NCBI RefSeq assembly: GCF_002871915.2
Contig: NZ_CP126958.1
Location: forward strand, 1,550,001-1,614,000
Reading direction: 5' to 3'
DNA: 64,000 nucleotides
DNA from: Aerococcus loyolae
Lineage (GTDB): Bacteria; Bacillota; Bacilli; Lactobacillales; Aerococcaceae
Made by a program: the position numbers and the translations under genes. The first letter of the stretch is position 1; each line of letters opens with the position of its first letter. Under the pieces are notes generated by a model that was not told the DNA's origin, ran no database searches, and saw only the letters and a program-made list of their open reading frames with translations. Of this stretch, positions 1 to 8,860 are shown piece by piece.

Positions 1-300
1 TTCGATATTCTCTTCCACAGTCATGGTGGGAAAGAGGGCAATATCTTGCAGAACATAGCCCATCTGCCAGCGCATTTTATTTAAGTTATAGGAACGGATA
101 TCTTGCCCCTTAAAGTAGACCCTGCCTGATTCTGGTTGGACTAGACCATTAATCATTTTTAGGGTGGTAGTTTTACCACTCCCTGATGGACCTACTAGGA
201 CAAAGAATTCCCCGCTTGAAATGGCTAGGTCTAAGTGATCAACCACTATTTTATCTTGGTAGACCTTGCTCACAGATTCAAAACGGATAAAATCTTTCAT
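1..300 (-). CDS. egtUA: ABC transporter ATP-binding protein, quaternary-amine/ergothioneine type (3' part outside window)
   Basis: Only the first 100 residues are in the window; the gene runs off the left edge. The start reads MKDFIRFESVSKVYQDK. The Walker A motif GPSGSGKTT lies near residues 37-45 and the Q-loop in GYVLQDIALFP near residues 83-93, as in OpuCA/ProV-class ATPases. The ATG overlaps the stop of the upstream permease-binding-protein gene by one base (TAATG), so the two are translationally coupled and encode one importer. The ATPase would power uptake from the cytoplasmic face. Substrate class is inferred from the neighbour; the EgtUA name is a best guess, with OpuCA/BusAA-like as the alternative. 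Signature and Walker B motifs lie outside the window. Confidence 0.85.
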   Translation of the reverse strand, partial: MKDFIRFESVSKVYQDKIVVDHLDLAISSGEFFVLVGPSGSGKTTTLKMINGLVQPESGRVYFKGQDIRSYNLNKMRWQMGYVLQDIALFPTMTVEENIE

Positions 301-1841
301 TATTGGTCACCTCCAATCAAGCCTTTGTCAAGCAAGAACTGATGGGCGACGTCTTGGGCTGACTGTCCTTCTTGACTGACCTGGTAGTTCATTTGAATCA
401 TTTCTTCCTCAGTAATCATGCCCCCTAAGCGGTTCAGGGCCGCTACTACTTGGGGGTGGTCTTTGGCATAGTCGAATCTTAGCATGGGCGCTCCTTGGTA
501 GTGGGGGAAGAGGCCCAAGTCATCCTCTAAAGCCACTAGATCGTAGGCCTTGATTTCACTATCGGTCGAATAACCATCCACCAGGTCGACCTCCCCCTGG
601 GCAATAGCTTGGTAGCGTAAAGCCGGTTCCATACTGGAGACTTGGCCAAATTGCATCTGGTAAAGAGATTGGATGCCTTGGTAGCCGTCTTCGCGGTCAA
701 TAAATTCTAAAGTAAAGCCCGCCCTTAACTTATCCGCATAGGGCTTTAAATCAGAAATTTTTTCAATTCCCATGGCTTGAGCTCGGTCGCGGCGCATCAG
801 AATAGCATAGGTATTTTCATAGGCCATGGGTTCTAATAAGGTGAGTTGGTATTCTTCCTCCAAGCCCTGCTTAGCTAGGTCATAGGTTTCTTCCTTAGAA
901 AGCTTTCCAGAACTGCTAGTCGGCGTATTTCCCAAAAGGCTGCCAAGGATGGTGCCGGAAAATTCAGGATAGACATCCACTTCTTGGTGGTCAAGGGCCT
1001 CAAAGAGAAAGCTGGTCTTTCCAAAGTTGGGCTTCAATTCCACTTGAATCTGGTCATTTTCAGCTTGGATGAGTTCCTGATACATATTGATCAAAATATC
1101 TGGCTCACTGCCTAATTTCCCGGCGATCACCACTTTTTGATCAGGGGCTTGAACATTTTGGTAAAGATTCACCCCGCCAATCACCAGGAAAAGTCCCAAG
1201 AGACTAGTCACTACCACCAGGGGTCGCTTATTCTGCAAGAACTTAATCAAGGCGGAAAAGGTCAAAGCTAAGAGGGCCGAAGCGATTGCCCCCACTAGTG
1301 TCAAAAGCGGTTGGTTACGGTCAATTCCCAAGAGGATAAAAGTTCCCAAGCCCCCGCCACCGATCAAAGCAGCAAGGGTAGCCGTTCCAATAATTAAAAC
1401 CAGGGCTTGGCGGATGCCAGATACAATGACGGGTAAGGCAATCGGTATCTCCACCTTTAATAAGCGTCGCAGGGGTGACATCCCAAAGGCCAGCGCCGCC
1501 TCTTCGATAGAAGCATCAATCTCTGTGAGGCCCACATAGGTATTTTGAAAAATAGGCAGGAGAGCATAAACAACTAAGGCGATTAAGGCTGGCACCGTCC
1601 CAATCCCAACTAAAGGAATTAAAAGCCCTAAAAGTGCTAATGAAGGAATGGTTTGTAAAACACTGGTGACCTGCAGAGCCCCCTCAGCAATCCGGGGCTG
1701 AGAGCGAAGTCCAATCGCTAAAGGAATCCCGATGATAAGGGCAATTAATAAGGCGGTTAAAGACAGGGTCAGGTGTTCCCAGCTGGCCGCTAGTAAGTCA
1801 CTGCCACGTTCTTGAAAAATACTTCCTAATTCTGCAATCAT
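300..1841 (-). CDS. egtUBC: ABC transporter permease fused to substrate-binding domain (EgtUBC-like)
   Basis: The 513-aa protein joins two parts. Residues about 20-230 form a membrane permease with the EAA loop (EEAALAFGMSPLRRL near 113-127). Residues about 236-513 form an extracytoplasmic OpuAC-type binding domain. This fusion occurs in choline/betaine carriers and in the streptococcal ergothioneine importer EgtU. From memory, stretches such as NFGKTSFLFEAL, DVYPEFSGT and PHYQGAPM resemble the pneumococcal EgtU binding domain more than OpuAC, hence the name; ligand specificity is not proven. It overlaps the downstream ATPase gene by one base and diverges from the flavoprotein at 2120. Alternatives are OpuC- or BusAB-like betaine/carnitine uptake. 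Confidence 0.8.
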   Translation of the reverse strand: MIAELGSIFQERGSDLLAASWEHLTLSLTALLIALIIGIPLAIGLRSQPRIAEGALQVTSVLQTIPSLALLGLLIPLVGIGTVPALIALVVYALLPIFQNTYVGLTEIDASIEEAALAFGMSPLRRLLKVEIPIALPVIVSGIRQALVLIIGTATLAALIGGGGLGTFILLGIDRNQPLLTLVGAIASALLALTFSALIKFLQNKRPLVVVTSLLGLFLVIGGVNLYQNVQAPDQKVVIAGKLGSEPDILINMYQELIQAENDQIQVELKPNFGKTSFLFEALDHQEVDVYPEFSGTILGSLLGNTPTSSSGKLSKEETYDLAKQGLEEEYQLTLLEPMAYENTYAILMRRDRAQAMGIEKISDLKPYADKLRAGFTLEFIDREDGYQGIQSLYQMQFGQVSSMEPALRYQAIAQGEVDLVDGYSTDSEIKAYDLVALEDDLGLFPHYQGAPMLRFDYAKDHPQVVAALNRLGGMITEEEMIQMNYQVSQEGQSAQDVAHQFLLDKGLIGGDQ

Positions 1842-2038
1842 TTGTCCATCCTCTTACTATGCTTGCTTTTCATTGTTGACTGAAATCGCTCAGGTCTACG
1901 CGACAATTAAGCTCTCATTAGCTTAAATTAAAGGACAGTAAATAGCAATTTTAAAGCATGGCTTTTAACTCTAGTTATATAACCGTTCAGTCATTAAAGA
2001 CTTCTTAAAAAGGCATAGCTAAAGGCTACCAAAGCGAG

Positions 2039-2076
2039 TGTAAGCGCTGACAAAATCAAGTCACTTGTGCTATTCT
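2039..2076 (+). promoter_or_regulatory. Putative CcpA cre site overlapping the -35 of the flavoprotein gene
   Basis: TGTAAGCGCTGACA at 2039-2052 matches the cre consensus TGWAARCGYTWNCW at 13 of 14 positions. Its end provides a -35-like CTGACA (2047-2052), followed after 18 bases by TATTCT (2071-2076). A cre box over the -35 normally gives catabolite repression by CcpA-HPr(Ser-P). This predicts the reductase at 2120 is repressed on preferred sugars. The promoter assignment is by eye. Confidence 0.6.
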
Positions 2077-2119
2077 TAAGGAGTCAAGAAAATACCAAAG
2101 AGAAAGAAGGAATGCAAAC

Positions 2120-3991
2120 ATGAGTGAATTTAAAGAATTAACTTTTAAACCTGGCACCTATCATGTGCGTGCTAATGGACATAACGGCTCCCTCCCCATG
2201 ACAGTTGAGTTATCTGAACACCGAATCGAAAAAATCGAAGTCGATTCTAGCGGGGAAACCAAGGGAATCGCTAGCCCGGTCTTTACTGAAGTGCCCCAAG
2301 ACATTATCGCTGGGCAAACCTTAAATGTAGATACCGTTTCTGGTGCTACCGTGTCTAGCCACGGCATTATCGATGGAGTGGCTGACGCTGTTAAAGAAGC
2401 CGGCGCTGATCCAGAAGTCTTACGCCAACGTCCTAAACCTGAAAAAGAAACAGCCCAAGACGAAAACTTGGAAACGGATGTGGTAGTCGTTGGTGGTGGT
2501 GGTGCTGGTTTATCCGCAGCTGCTGCTAGTTTACAAAACGGTAAGAAGGTTATCTTACTGGAAAAATTCCCTGTGATCGGGGGAAATACCGTCCGTACCG
2601 GTGGCCCAATGAACGCTGCTGACCCTGAATGGCAAAATGAATTCAAGGCCCTCCCTGGTGAAGACCACACCCTAGAAGAAATCTACAATCTTGATGAAAG
2701 TGAAATCGACCAAGAATACCTGGAAGACTTCCGTGAACTAAGAAAGCAAATTAAGGCTTACTTAGACGAAGTTGAAGGTAAGGATGAATACCTCTTCGAC
2801 TCCACCCTCTTACACCGGATTCAAACCTACCTCGGTGGTAAGCGGACTGACCTCAAGGGTAATCAAGTCTATGGGAACTACGACCTGGTCAAGACCTTAA
2901 CCGATAACGTTTTGGACTCCGTTCACTGGTTATCAGACATTGGGGTGGACTTCAACTACAAGAGTGTGGAAATGCCAGTTGGGGCAATGTGGCGGCGTGG
3001 TCACCAACCAACCAGTGACAACGGCTATGCCTATGTCAAGAACCTCGAAAAATTCATCTTAGACAATGGCGGCCAAATCATCACTGATGCCCGCGTTAAA
3101 GAATTATTAGTAGAAAACGACCGTGTGGTTGGGGTGAAAGCAGACCACCAAGGCGCTAGCTTAACCGTTAATGCCAAAGCCGTTGTTCTAGGTTCTGGTG
3201 GTTTTGGGGCCAACACCAAGATGCTCCAAGAATACAACACCTACTGGGAACGGATTGACGATGATATTAAAACCTCTAACTCCCCTGCCATCACTGGTGA
3301 CGGGATTCAATTAGGAGAACAAGTCCACGCTGACTTAGTCGACATGGGCATGATCCAAATGCTCCCAACCTGTGACCCAGAAACCGGAGCACTCTTCACC
3401 GGTCTCCAAGTTCCACCAGCAAACTTCCTCATGGTCAACCAAGAAGGCAAACGTTTCGTTAATGAATTTGGTACCCGGGATGAAATTTCCAAGGCAGCCA
3501 TCGCTAACGGCAGTCTCTTCTACTTAATTGCTGACGATGAAATTAAGAAGACAGCCTACAATACCAGCCAAGAAAAAATCGACCAACAAGTAAAAGACGG
3601 TACCCTCTACCGGGCTGATACCATTGGCGAATTAGCCGAACAAATTGGCATCGACCCAAGTGTGCTAGAAGAAACCGTAGCTACCTATAATTCTTATGTG
3701 GACCAAGGGGAAGACCCTGATTTCCATAAGAATGCCTTCGATTTGAAGGTAGAAGTCGCACCATTCTATGCGACCCCACGTAAACCAGCTGTCCACCACA
3801 CTATGGGTGGCTTGAAGATCGATACTGATGCCCATGTCATCAACCAAGACGGCGAAATCATCAAGGGCCTATACGCTGCTGGTGAAGTAGCCGGAGGTGT
3901 CCATGCTGGTAACCGTTTAGGTGGTAATGCCTTAGCTGATATCTTTACCTATGGACGGATTGCCGGTAAGAACGCCAGCCAAGAAGCTTAA
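2120..3991 (+). CDS. FMN/FAD-dependent reductase of the fumarate/urocanate reductase (flavocytochrome c) family
   Basis: The 623-aa protein has an FMN-binding domain (about 10-95) carrying the flavinylation motif DTVSGAT (71-77), where ApbE attaches FMN to Thr. A FAD-binding reductase domain follows from about 118, with the dinucleotide motif GGGGAG at 125-130. Family catalytic motifs are visible: [27 protein letters not shown] and the C-terminal GNRLGGNAL with its active-site Arg. Such enzymes reduce a conjugated acid (fumarate, urocanate, acrylate-type) as an electron sink. No signal peptide or haem motif is present, so it should be cytoplasmic. AGAAAGAAGG lies 9 bases before the ATG. A cre-like promoter lies upstream and a terminator follows, so it is monocistronic. 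The substrate cannot be read from sequence alone. Confidence 0.85.
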   Translation: MSEFKELTFKPGTYHVRANGHNGSLPMTVELSEHRIEKIEVDSSGETKGIASPVFTEVPQDIIAGQTLNVDTVSGATVSSHGIIDGVADAVKEAGADPEVLRQRPKPEKETAQDENLETDVVVVGGGGAGLSAAAASLQNGKKVILLEKFPVIGGNTVRTGGPMNAADPEWQNEFKALPGEDHTLEEIYNLDESEIDQEYLEDFRELRKQIKAYLDEVEGKDEYLFDSTLLHRIQTYLGGKRTDLKGNQVYGNYDLVKTLTDNVLDSVHWLSDIGVDFNYKSVEMPVGAMWRRGHQPTSDNGYAYVKNLEKFILDNGGQIITDARVKELLVENDRVVGVKADHQGASLTVNAKAVVLGSGGFGANTKMLQEYNTYWERIDDDIKTSNSPAITGDGIQLGEQVHADLVDMGMIQMLPTCDPETGALFTGLQVPPANFLMVNQEGKRFVNEFGTRDEISKAAIANGSLFYLIADDEIKKTAYNTSQEKIDQQVKDGTLYRADTIGELAEQIGIDPSVLEETVATYNSYVDQGEDPDFHKNAFDLKVEVAPFYATPRKPAVHHTMGGLKIDTDAHVINQDGEIIKGLYAAGEVAGGVHAGNRLGGNALADIFTYGRIAGKNASQEA

Positions 3992-4020
3992 ATAAAAGCC
4001 TTATAAGCTATAACGACTAA

Positions 4021-4052
4021 AAGAGCTGAGTACAAAAGTGCTCAGCTTTTTT
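4021..4052 (+). terminator. Intrinsic terminator after the flavoprotein gene
   Basis: AGCTGAG (4024-4030) pairs with CTCAGCT (4041-4047), followed by a six-base T run. It sits 30 bases after the stop codon. Confidence 0.85.
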
Positions 4053-4172
4053 GATTGCAAGGGTTAACCCAGCGAATTCCCGCTAGTCATGGTAAAGTAT
4101 AGTTATCACTAGCAATATTTTCTTTCAAAGAAAAGAATTTCTTGCTGAATTCCACTAAGAAAGGTGACCCTT

Positions 4173-4835
4173 ATGTTATCTGACCAAAATGCCTATTATC
4201 TCCTCCAAGAGATGATTAAGTTTTACCCGCATGTGACCACTGAATTAAACTATGAAACCAACTTTCAATTGCTGATTGCTGTGATTCTCAGCGCCCAATC
4301 GACTGACCAAGGAGTCAATAAGGTCACTGCCAAATTATTCAGGGACTACCCCACCGCCGAAAAGATGGCCCAAGCCAGTCCTAAAGACCTGGAACCCTAT
4401 ATCCAACCCATTGGCCTCTACAAGAATAAGGCCAAATACATCCAAAAAGCTGCCCAACAAATTATTGAGGACTTCAATGGTCAGGTCCCTAAAGACCGTA
4501 AGGCCATCGAAAGCATTTCTGGTGTCGGGCGTAAAACGGCTAATGTGGTCCTGAGCATCGCCTATGATGTCCCCGCCTTTGCGGTCGATACCCATGTTCA
4601 AAGAGTCTGCAAGCACCATCGCATCGTTGACCAAGACGCCAGCGTGAAAGAGGTCGAGAAACGGGTCACTGACTTACTTGATGAATCGCAATGGCGGCAA
4701 GCCCACCAAGCCTTAGTTCGCTTTGGCCGTTACATTTGTACTGCTAGAAATCCGCAATGCTATGCCTATGAGCAATTATTTCACCTTCCTGATCCCAGTG
4801 AAGAAGATCTGCTCCCTAAAGCAGGCGAAAAATAA
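4173..4835 (+). CDS. nth: Endonuclease III (DNA glycosylase/AP lyase) with incomplete Fe-S motif
   Basis: This 220-aa HhH-GPD glycosylase removes oxidised pyrimidines and nicks AP sites. The helix-hairpin-helix SGVGRKTANVV includes catalytic Lys121, and catalytic Asp139 lies in VDTHV. I chose the ATG at 4173 because AAAGGTGA sits six bases before it; a GTG at 4164 would add three residues but overlaps that ribosome site. The C-terminal 4Fe-4S loop is unusual. The family pattern is C-x6-C-x2-C-x5-C, but here only Cys189 and Cys196 remain; the third position is Tyr199 and no fourth Cys follows (EQLFHLP). The cluster is therefore probably absent, while catalysis looks intact. The gene has its own terminator. 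Confidence 0.92.
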   Translation: MLSDQNAYYLLQEMIKFYPHVTTELNYETNFQLLIAVILSAQSTDQGVNKVTAKLFRDYPTAEKMAQASPKDLEPYIQPIGLYKNKAKYIQKAAQQIIEDFNGQVPKDRKAIESISGVGRKTANVVLSIAYDVPAFAVDTHVQRVCKHHRIVDQDASVKEVEKRVTDLLDESQWRQAHQALVRFGRYICTARNPQCYAYEQLFHLPDPSEEDLLPKAGEK

Positions 4836-4845
4836 GATCAATTTA

Positions 4846-4885
4846 AAAGCGAGCAGGTCCCTTATTCGGACTGCTCGCTTTCTTT
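4846..4885 (+). terminator. Intrinsic terminator after nth
   Basis: AGCGAGCAG plus TCC (one bulged G) pairs with GGACTGCTCGCT around a seven-base loop, ending in TTTCTTTC. It may also work weakly on the minus strand for the lipid kinase gene. Confidence 0.8.
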
Positions 4886-4990
4886 CTGCCTGACACGAGG
4901 TCAGCGCTAATTTTAATATCTCTCAGAATATAAAGGTCAGCCATGGGAGTCAAAACGCTCAGTAGGACTCTATATACTTATCAACTAAGC

Positions 4991-5926
4991 TTACAAGTAG
5001 AAGCGCTGCTGACCTTGCCAGACACGGACAGGATATTGGTCAATCATTAAGCTTTCCCCGTCGACTTGGCTAATCATTGGACTATCAATCTCCACCTCAA
5101 CCACTTCCCCGCTTAAATGAGTCATATAAGGAGAGGTCTCTTGCTGGTGACTGATAAAAATACGGTAGAGGAGGTCTAAAATCGCCTGGGGGTTAATATC
5201 ATGAATAACAATGGCAGACACTTTGCGGTCCTTGATTTCTTCCAAGGGGTAGAGATGAATGCCTCCACCAAAGTAGGGGTTATTCATAAAGACTACTAAG
5301 GCACAGCGGTCAAAATGATAGGGCTGGCCATCAATCTTCAACTGGCAATTAAAAAGTGACAGCCGGGGTAAGCATTGAAAGAGCCCTACGAGGTAACGCA
5401 ATTTATTGCCCCAGGGCTTGCGGAAGATTCCCTGACTTTCTTTAAGCTTGATGGCTTGCTCAATGACGACACCATCAAAACCCAGCCCTAAACTATTGAC
5501 CAAAGACCGTCTACGTCCCTCTTGGCCCAATTGGTAGTGGTAGATGGGCAGCGTTTTAGGAGACCGTCCTTTCACTAAAGGGGCTAAATAGTCAGACAAG
5601 CTGCTTTTATCCTGCTGGAAATAACGTGAGAAATCATTGCCCGACCCCGCTGGTAAATAGGTCAGGGGAATGTCGACTTGCTTAGCTTGGAGGACGGCAA
5701 CTAGTTCATGAAGAGTCCCATCGCCGCCAATCACCAAGAGACGGCTCTCCTTTTGAAAGTTATCCAAGAGCTCTGGCACTAAGTCAAAGATATGACCCGG
5801 ATAAGCGCTAGTATGCACGTGATAGCCCTGCTGGTGGTCATCAAGATAAGCTTGAACCTGGTCCAATACTTTCCTTCCCCGGCCTAGTCCAGCCTCTTCA
5901 TGGCAAATAATTTCAATCACAGTCAT
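4991..5926 (-). CDS. Diacylglycerol kinase family lipid kinase
   Basis: The 311-aa protein has the DAGK catalytic fold: GGDGTLHE at 67-74 (ATP/phosphate loop) and PAGSGNDF at 92-99. It would phosphorylate diacylglycerol or a related lipid at the membrane face; it has no membrane segment, as is normal for DgkB/YegS-type enzymes. AAAAAGGGG lies five bases before the ATG. The oxidoreductase gene ends 84 bases upstream on the same strand with no clear terminator between, so co-transcription is possible. Whether it is true DgkB (phosphatidylglycerol recycling) or another family member cannot be decided here. Confidence 0.88.
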   Translation of the reverse strand: MTVIEIICHEEAGLGRGRKVLDQVQAYLDDHQQGYHVHTSAYPGHIFDLVPELLDNFQKESRLLVIGGDGTLHELVAVLQAKQVDIPLTYLPAGSGNDFSRYFQQDKSSLSDYLAPLVKGRSPKTLPIYHYQLGQEGRRRSLVNSLGLGFDGVVIEQAIKLKESQGIFRKPWGNKLRYLVGLFQCLPRLSLFNCQLKIDGQPYHFDRCALVVFMNNPYFGGGIHLYPLEEIKDRKVSAIVIHDINPQAILDLLYRIFISHQQETSPYMTHLSGEVVEVEIDSPMISQVDGESLMIDQYPVRVWQGQQRFYL

Positions 5927-6010
5927 GTCCCCTTTTTGTCTAATGAGTCCTTGGCTTGCTCCTTGCCGCCCTTCTCTCTTCGCTTTTGACCAGCTTATAA
6001 AAGCTGACGA

Positions 6011-7201
6011 TTAATAGCCTTCGCGGTAATAGTCGTCTCCCTTATAGAGATCATGCAGATGGTAAATCGATTCACGACCTGGCATTTTCAATGGCATTTG
6101 TGGGTCTGAGAAGAGGGTGATCAAAGCGGGTGGTAGTTTGGAAATTTTCACTTGTTCTGGCGAAATGGCAGTGACTATTTCATCGCCGCGACCCTCTAAA
6201 ATTTTCTTCCCAAATTGAGGATCAATCAAAGTTCCCCGGCCGACTGCTGCTAGATCAGCATAGTTTAGGGCATCTTGGGCTTTTTCTTCATCAGTGATGC
6301 CCCCCACGACAATTAACTTCACCTCGTCAGGCAAGACTTGACGGTAAAATTGGGAGTAAGTCTTGTCTTGACCAGCGGGTTTACCCTTATAGTTTAAGTT
6401 AGAAACATGGATATAGTCAAAATCATAATCCTTACCTAAATCTTCCACTAGGCGGGTAGAATCTTCATAGGTGTAGCCCACATTGTCCCCGTGAATTTCT
6501 TCCGGACTGATCCGGTAACCAATAATGAAGTCAGCAGGGGCTTCTTTTCTAACCACTTCAAAGACCGCATCATTGACTTCGCGGATAAAGCGCGTCCGGT
6601 TTTCATAGGAACCGCCCCACTTATCGGTCCGTTGGTTGGACCATTTGGAGAAGAATTGTTGGTGGAGGTAGTGGTTAGCCCCATGGATTTCTACCCCATC
6701 AAAACCGGCTTTAATGGCGCGGCGGGTAGCTTCTCCAAAGGCCTTAATGGTCGCTTCAATTTCTTCTTCAGTGATTTCTTGGACTGGATAGTCTAAGAAA
6801 GAAAAGTCAATGGCACTCGGTGCTAAGGCGCGACCCCCGTGGCGGGCTGGAAAATTAGATTCCCGTCCGGAGTGGTTCAATTGAATAACGGCCTTGTTCC
6901 CCTTTGCTTTTAGGCTTTTGGCAATTTTGCTTAAGCCTTCGATGTGTTCATCACTTTGGATCCCTAACTGCTCCTTGTTAGCTGCCCAGGTATGGGAGGG
7001 ACCTCCATCCTTAATCACATAGCAATATTCGACAATCACCAATCCAGCTGATTCTGAACGCGCTGCGTAATAATCGAGTGTGTCTTGACTGACAAAACCT
7101 TCACTCAATCCACTATTAGTTAACATTGGCGGTTGGACAATCCGGCCCTTTAATTGAGCCCCGTGCCGCAAAGTAACGGTATCAGTTAATTTTTTAGTCA
7201 T
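6011..7201 (-). CDS. NADH-dependent flavin oxidoreductase, old yellow enzyme family
   Basis: This 396-aa FMN TIM-barrel has IVQPPMLTNSGLSEG at the N-terminus (flavin contacts), VIQLNHSGR near 105-113, and the substrate-binding His173-x2-Asn176 in EIHGANHYLHQQFF, followed by the NQRTDKWGGSYENR block. It lacks the C-terminal Fe-S/FAD extension of 2,4-dienoyl-CoA reductase, so it belongs with the short NemA/YqjM-like ene-reductases that reduce activated double bonds with NAD(P)H. It diverges from an MFS efflux gene with a palindrome between them, a layout typical of an electrophile-responsive detoxification pair, although no regulator gene is present. Confidence 0.88.
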   Translation of the reverse strand: MTKKLTDTVTLRHGAQLKGRIVQPPMLTNSGLSEGFVSQDTLDYYAARSESAGLVIVEYCYVIKDGGPSHTWAANKEQLGIQSDEHIEGLSKIAKSLKAKGNKAVIQLNHSGRESNFPARHGGRALAPSAIDFSFLDYPVQEITEEEIEATIKAFGEATRRAIKAGFDGVEIHGANHYLHQQFFSKWSNQRTDKWGGSYENRTRFIREVNDAVFEVVRKEAPADFIIGYRISPEEIHGDNVGYTYEDSTRLVEDLGKDYDFDYIHVSNLNYKGKPAGQDKTYSQFYRQVLPDEVKLIVVGGITDEEKAQDALNYADLAAVGRGTLIDPQFGKKILEGRGDEIVTAISPEQVKISKLPPALITLFSDPQMPLKMPGRESIYHLHDLYKGDDYYREGY

Positions 7202-7291
7202 AGTAAGTATCCTTTCGCTAGCAAGCCATTTTTTAATAATTCTTATTGAACCAAAAAGAAACGGCCTGTTTTGTTTTTTCCTTTGGACATT

Positions 7292-7314
7292 ATTTTAGCA
7301 AAATTCGCTAAAAT
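7292..7314. promoter_or_regulatory. 8-bp inverted repeat, possible operator between divergent genes
   Basis: ATTTTAGC (7292-7299) and GCTAAAAT (7307-7314) form a perfect inverted repeat with a 7-base centre, 91 bases upstream of the oxidoreductase start. The 310-base gap 7202-7511 contains no credible gene: a 75-codon minus-strand ORF there has no ribosome site or recognisable domain. The rest is AT-rich promoter DNA. Confidence 0.4.
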
Positions 7315-7456
7315 TTCCAGAAAATGATGAATTTTACTTCTGTTCAATCGTGAACATTGATTGACTAGGTTTAAAAATTCACTATTCCTAATCCTATTTT
7401 TTGGGAGAAATTCGCAATTCTTTTGACTTAAAATTTCTTTTATCCCCCTACTTTCG

Positions 7457-7465
7457 TGATATGAT
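7457..7465 (+). promoter_or_regulatory. Extended -10 promoter for the MFS gene
   Basis: TGATATGAT is an extended -10 (TGn plus TATGAT) located 47 bases before the ATG at 7512. No strong -35 is seen, which is usual for extended -10 promoters. The gene has GAAAGGA seven bases before its start. Confidence 0.5.
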
Positions 7466-7511
7466 AGCAATGGTTATATAAAATTTTATTAATAAAAGAA
7501 AGGACTGTTTT

Positions 7512-8654
7512 ATGAGTACTAAGCAACTTCCTTGGAAAAATTTATTGATACTAGCTTTTATTGCTTGTATTGCGATGATTTCAGAATTACTGCCTTCAGG
7601 ATTCTTGCAAGAAATGGCCAGTGCTTTTAACGTGCCTTTAGGACGAATGAGTCTCTTTATTGGAACCTATGCCATTATGTCGGCCGCAGTTGGTATTCCC
7701 ATTACCCGGGCCTTTTCACAGGTCAACCGGAAAACCTACTTGCTATGGGTCTGCGGCTTCTTCGCATTCAGCAATTTATGCATTGCTTTTGCCCCCAACT
7801 TTCTCATTGCCTTTTTGGCACGGATTATCGCCGGAGCAGCTGCGGGAGCACTCTGGGCCATGTTAGGATCTTACCCTATTGGCTTTTTACCTTTGCATCT
7901 AGCAGGACGTGGAACTGCCATTGTCCTAGCGGGAGTGACTTTTGGATTGAGTGTCGGCCTACCTCTAGCAACGCTTTTTGCTAAGGCCTTTGGTTGGCGG
8001 ATGGGATTTGTTTTAATTACGCTTTTATTTATTGCCTCCGCCCTCCTTGGTTTGAAGCTCTTCCCTCCAGTAGATGGTGAAGAATACAACGCTGATAACA
8101 ACTACGGCAAGCTCTTAAAAAATAAGGGAATTTTGATTGCCAGTTTGGCAACGATTCTGATCGTGATGGCCCAATATATTTCTTACATTTTTATCCAACT
8201 CATTGCCCAAACAGCAGGCATTGCCGTGGCCTCTGCCCAAGCAGCCTTTGGGGTTGGCGCCCTCCTATCGATCGGCATTGTCGCCCGCTTTATTGACCGC
8301 TATCTCTTTAAATTAACCCTAGCGATCTCGGCTTTAACCGCCATCGCCATTTTTATCTTAGTGGTTAACGTCCCTAGTCCCTTGATTAATTACCTGGCCT
8401 TCGCCCTCTGGGGATTAGGCTTTGCGCCGATGACGACCCTCCTGCAAACCGCAACCACTAAACAGGTTGACCATGGCAAAGCCTTAGCTAATTCCGTCAG
8501 CGCGACTTCCTACGACTTAGCCATCATGCTGTCTAGTTTACTGGGTAGCTTAACCATCGCTTCGCTCGGGCTCAGCGGAACGCTTTGGATTTCCATTGGC
8601 TTTGCCTTAGCTGTCTTCTTTTTGGTTTTCTTTAACCATAAATATTTTACTTAA
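7512..8654 (+). CDS. MFS transporter, DHA1/AraJ-like efflux family
   Basis: The 380-aa hydrophobic protein shows about 12 predicted membrane segments. An acidic residue and LPSG lie in the first helix (ISELLPSGFL), a pattern of the AraJ/YdhP group, and the loop between helices 2 and 3 has the basic signature QVNRKTYL. These carriers export sugars or drugs using proton motive force. The Gly/Ala-rich RIIAGAAAGALWAML corresponds to helix 4. It diverges from the old-yellow-enzyme gene, so export of a compound related to that enzyme's substrate is possible but unproven. Two hairpin terminators follow. Confidence 0.85.
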   Translation: MSTKQLPWKNLLILAFIACIAMISELLPSGFLQEMASAFNVPLGRMSLFIGTYAIMSAAVGIPITRAFSQVNRKTYLLWVCGFFAFSNLCIAFAPNFLIAFLARIIAGAAAGALWAMLGSYPIGFLPLHLAGRGTAIVLAGVTFGLSVGLPLATLFAKAFGWRMGFVLITLLFIASALLGLKLFPPVDGEEYNADNNYGKLLKNKGILIASLATILIVMAQYISYIFIQLIAQTAGIAVASAQAAFGVGALLSIGIVARFIDRYLFKLTLAISALTAIAIFILVVNVPSPLINYLAFALWGLGFAPMTTLLQTATTKQVDHGKALANSVSATSYDLAIMLSSLLGSLTIASLGLSGTLWISIGFALAVFFLVFFNHKYFT

Positions 8655-8691
8655 TGCTAGCAATTCATTCCTATAAATAACTATTCCTTAT

Positions 8692-8730
8692 GGTGTTGGG
8701 TGAAGCCTTCTGCTCCTCAACACCTTTTTT
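8692..8730 (+). terminator. Intrinsic terminator after the MFS gene
   Basis: GGTGTTG (8692-8698) pairs with CAACACC (8718-8724) followed by six T. Confidence 0.8.
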
Positions 8731-8744
8731 CTTGGCTAAAGTAA

Positions 8745-8800
8745 AAACCGATCTCCCCTAACTAGTAAAAAATCTAGCTAGGAGAAATCGGTTTTCTTTT
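8745..8800. terminator. Bidirectional terminator between MFS gene and adhesin gene
   Basis: AAAACCGAT (8745-8753) pairs with ATCGGTTTT (8787-8795), with inner pairing of CTAGTTAG-like arms. T runs flank both sides. On the minus strand it is 60 bases past the adhesin stop at 8861, so it probably ends that transcript. Confidence 0.75.
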
Positions 8801-8860
8801 AAGCTTTTTTTACATCAAGTGACTGGTTGGTAAGAATTATCTAGTGATGATTAAAAGCTT

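Noticed and set aside
2161..2670. 169-codon minus-strand frame inside the flavoprotein gene
   Set aside because: Antisense to a gene with clear FMN and FAD motifs; Pro/Ser-rich shadow.
7243..7470. A 75-codon minus-strand frame in the oxidoreductase-MFS gap
   Set aside because: Covers the promoter and palindrome, has no ribosome site and no recognisable sequence.
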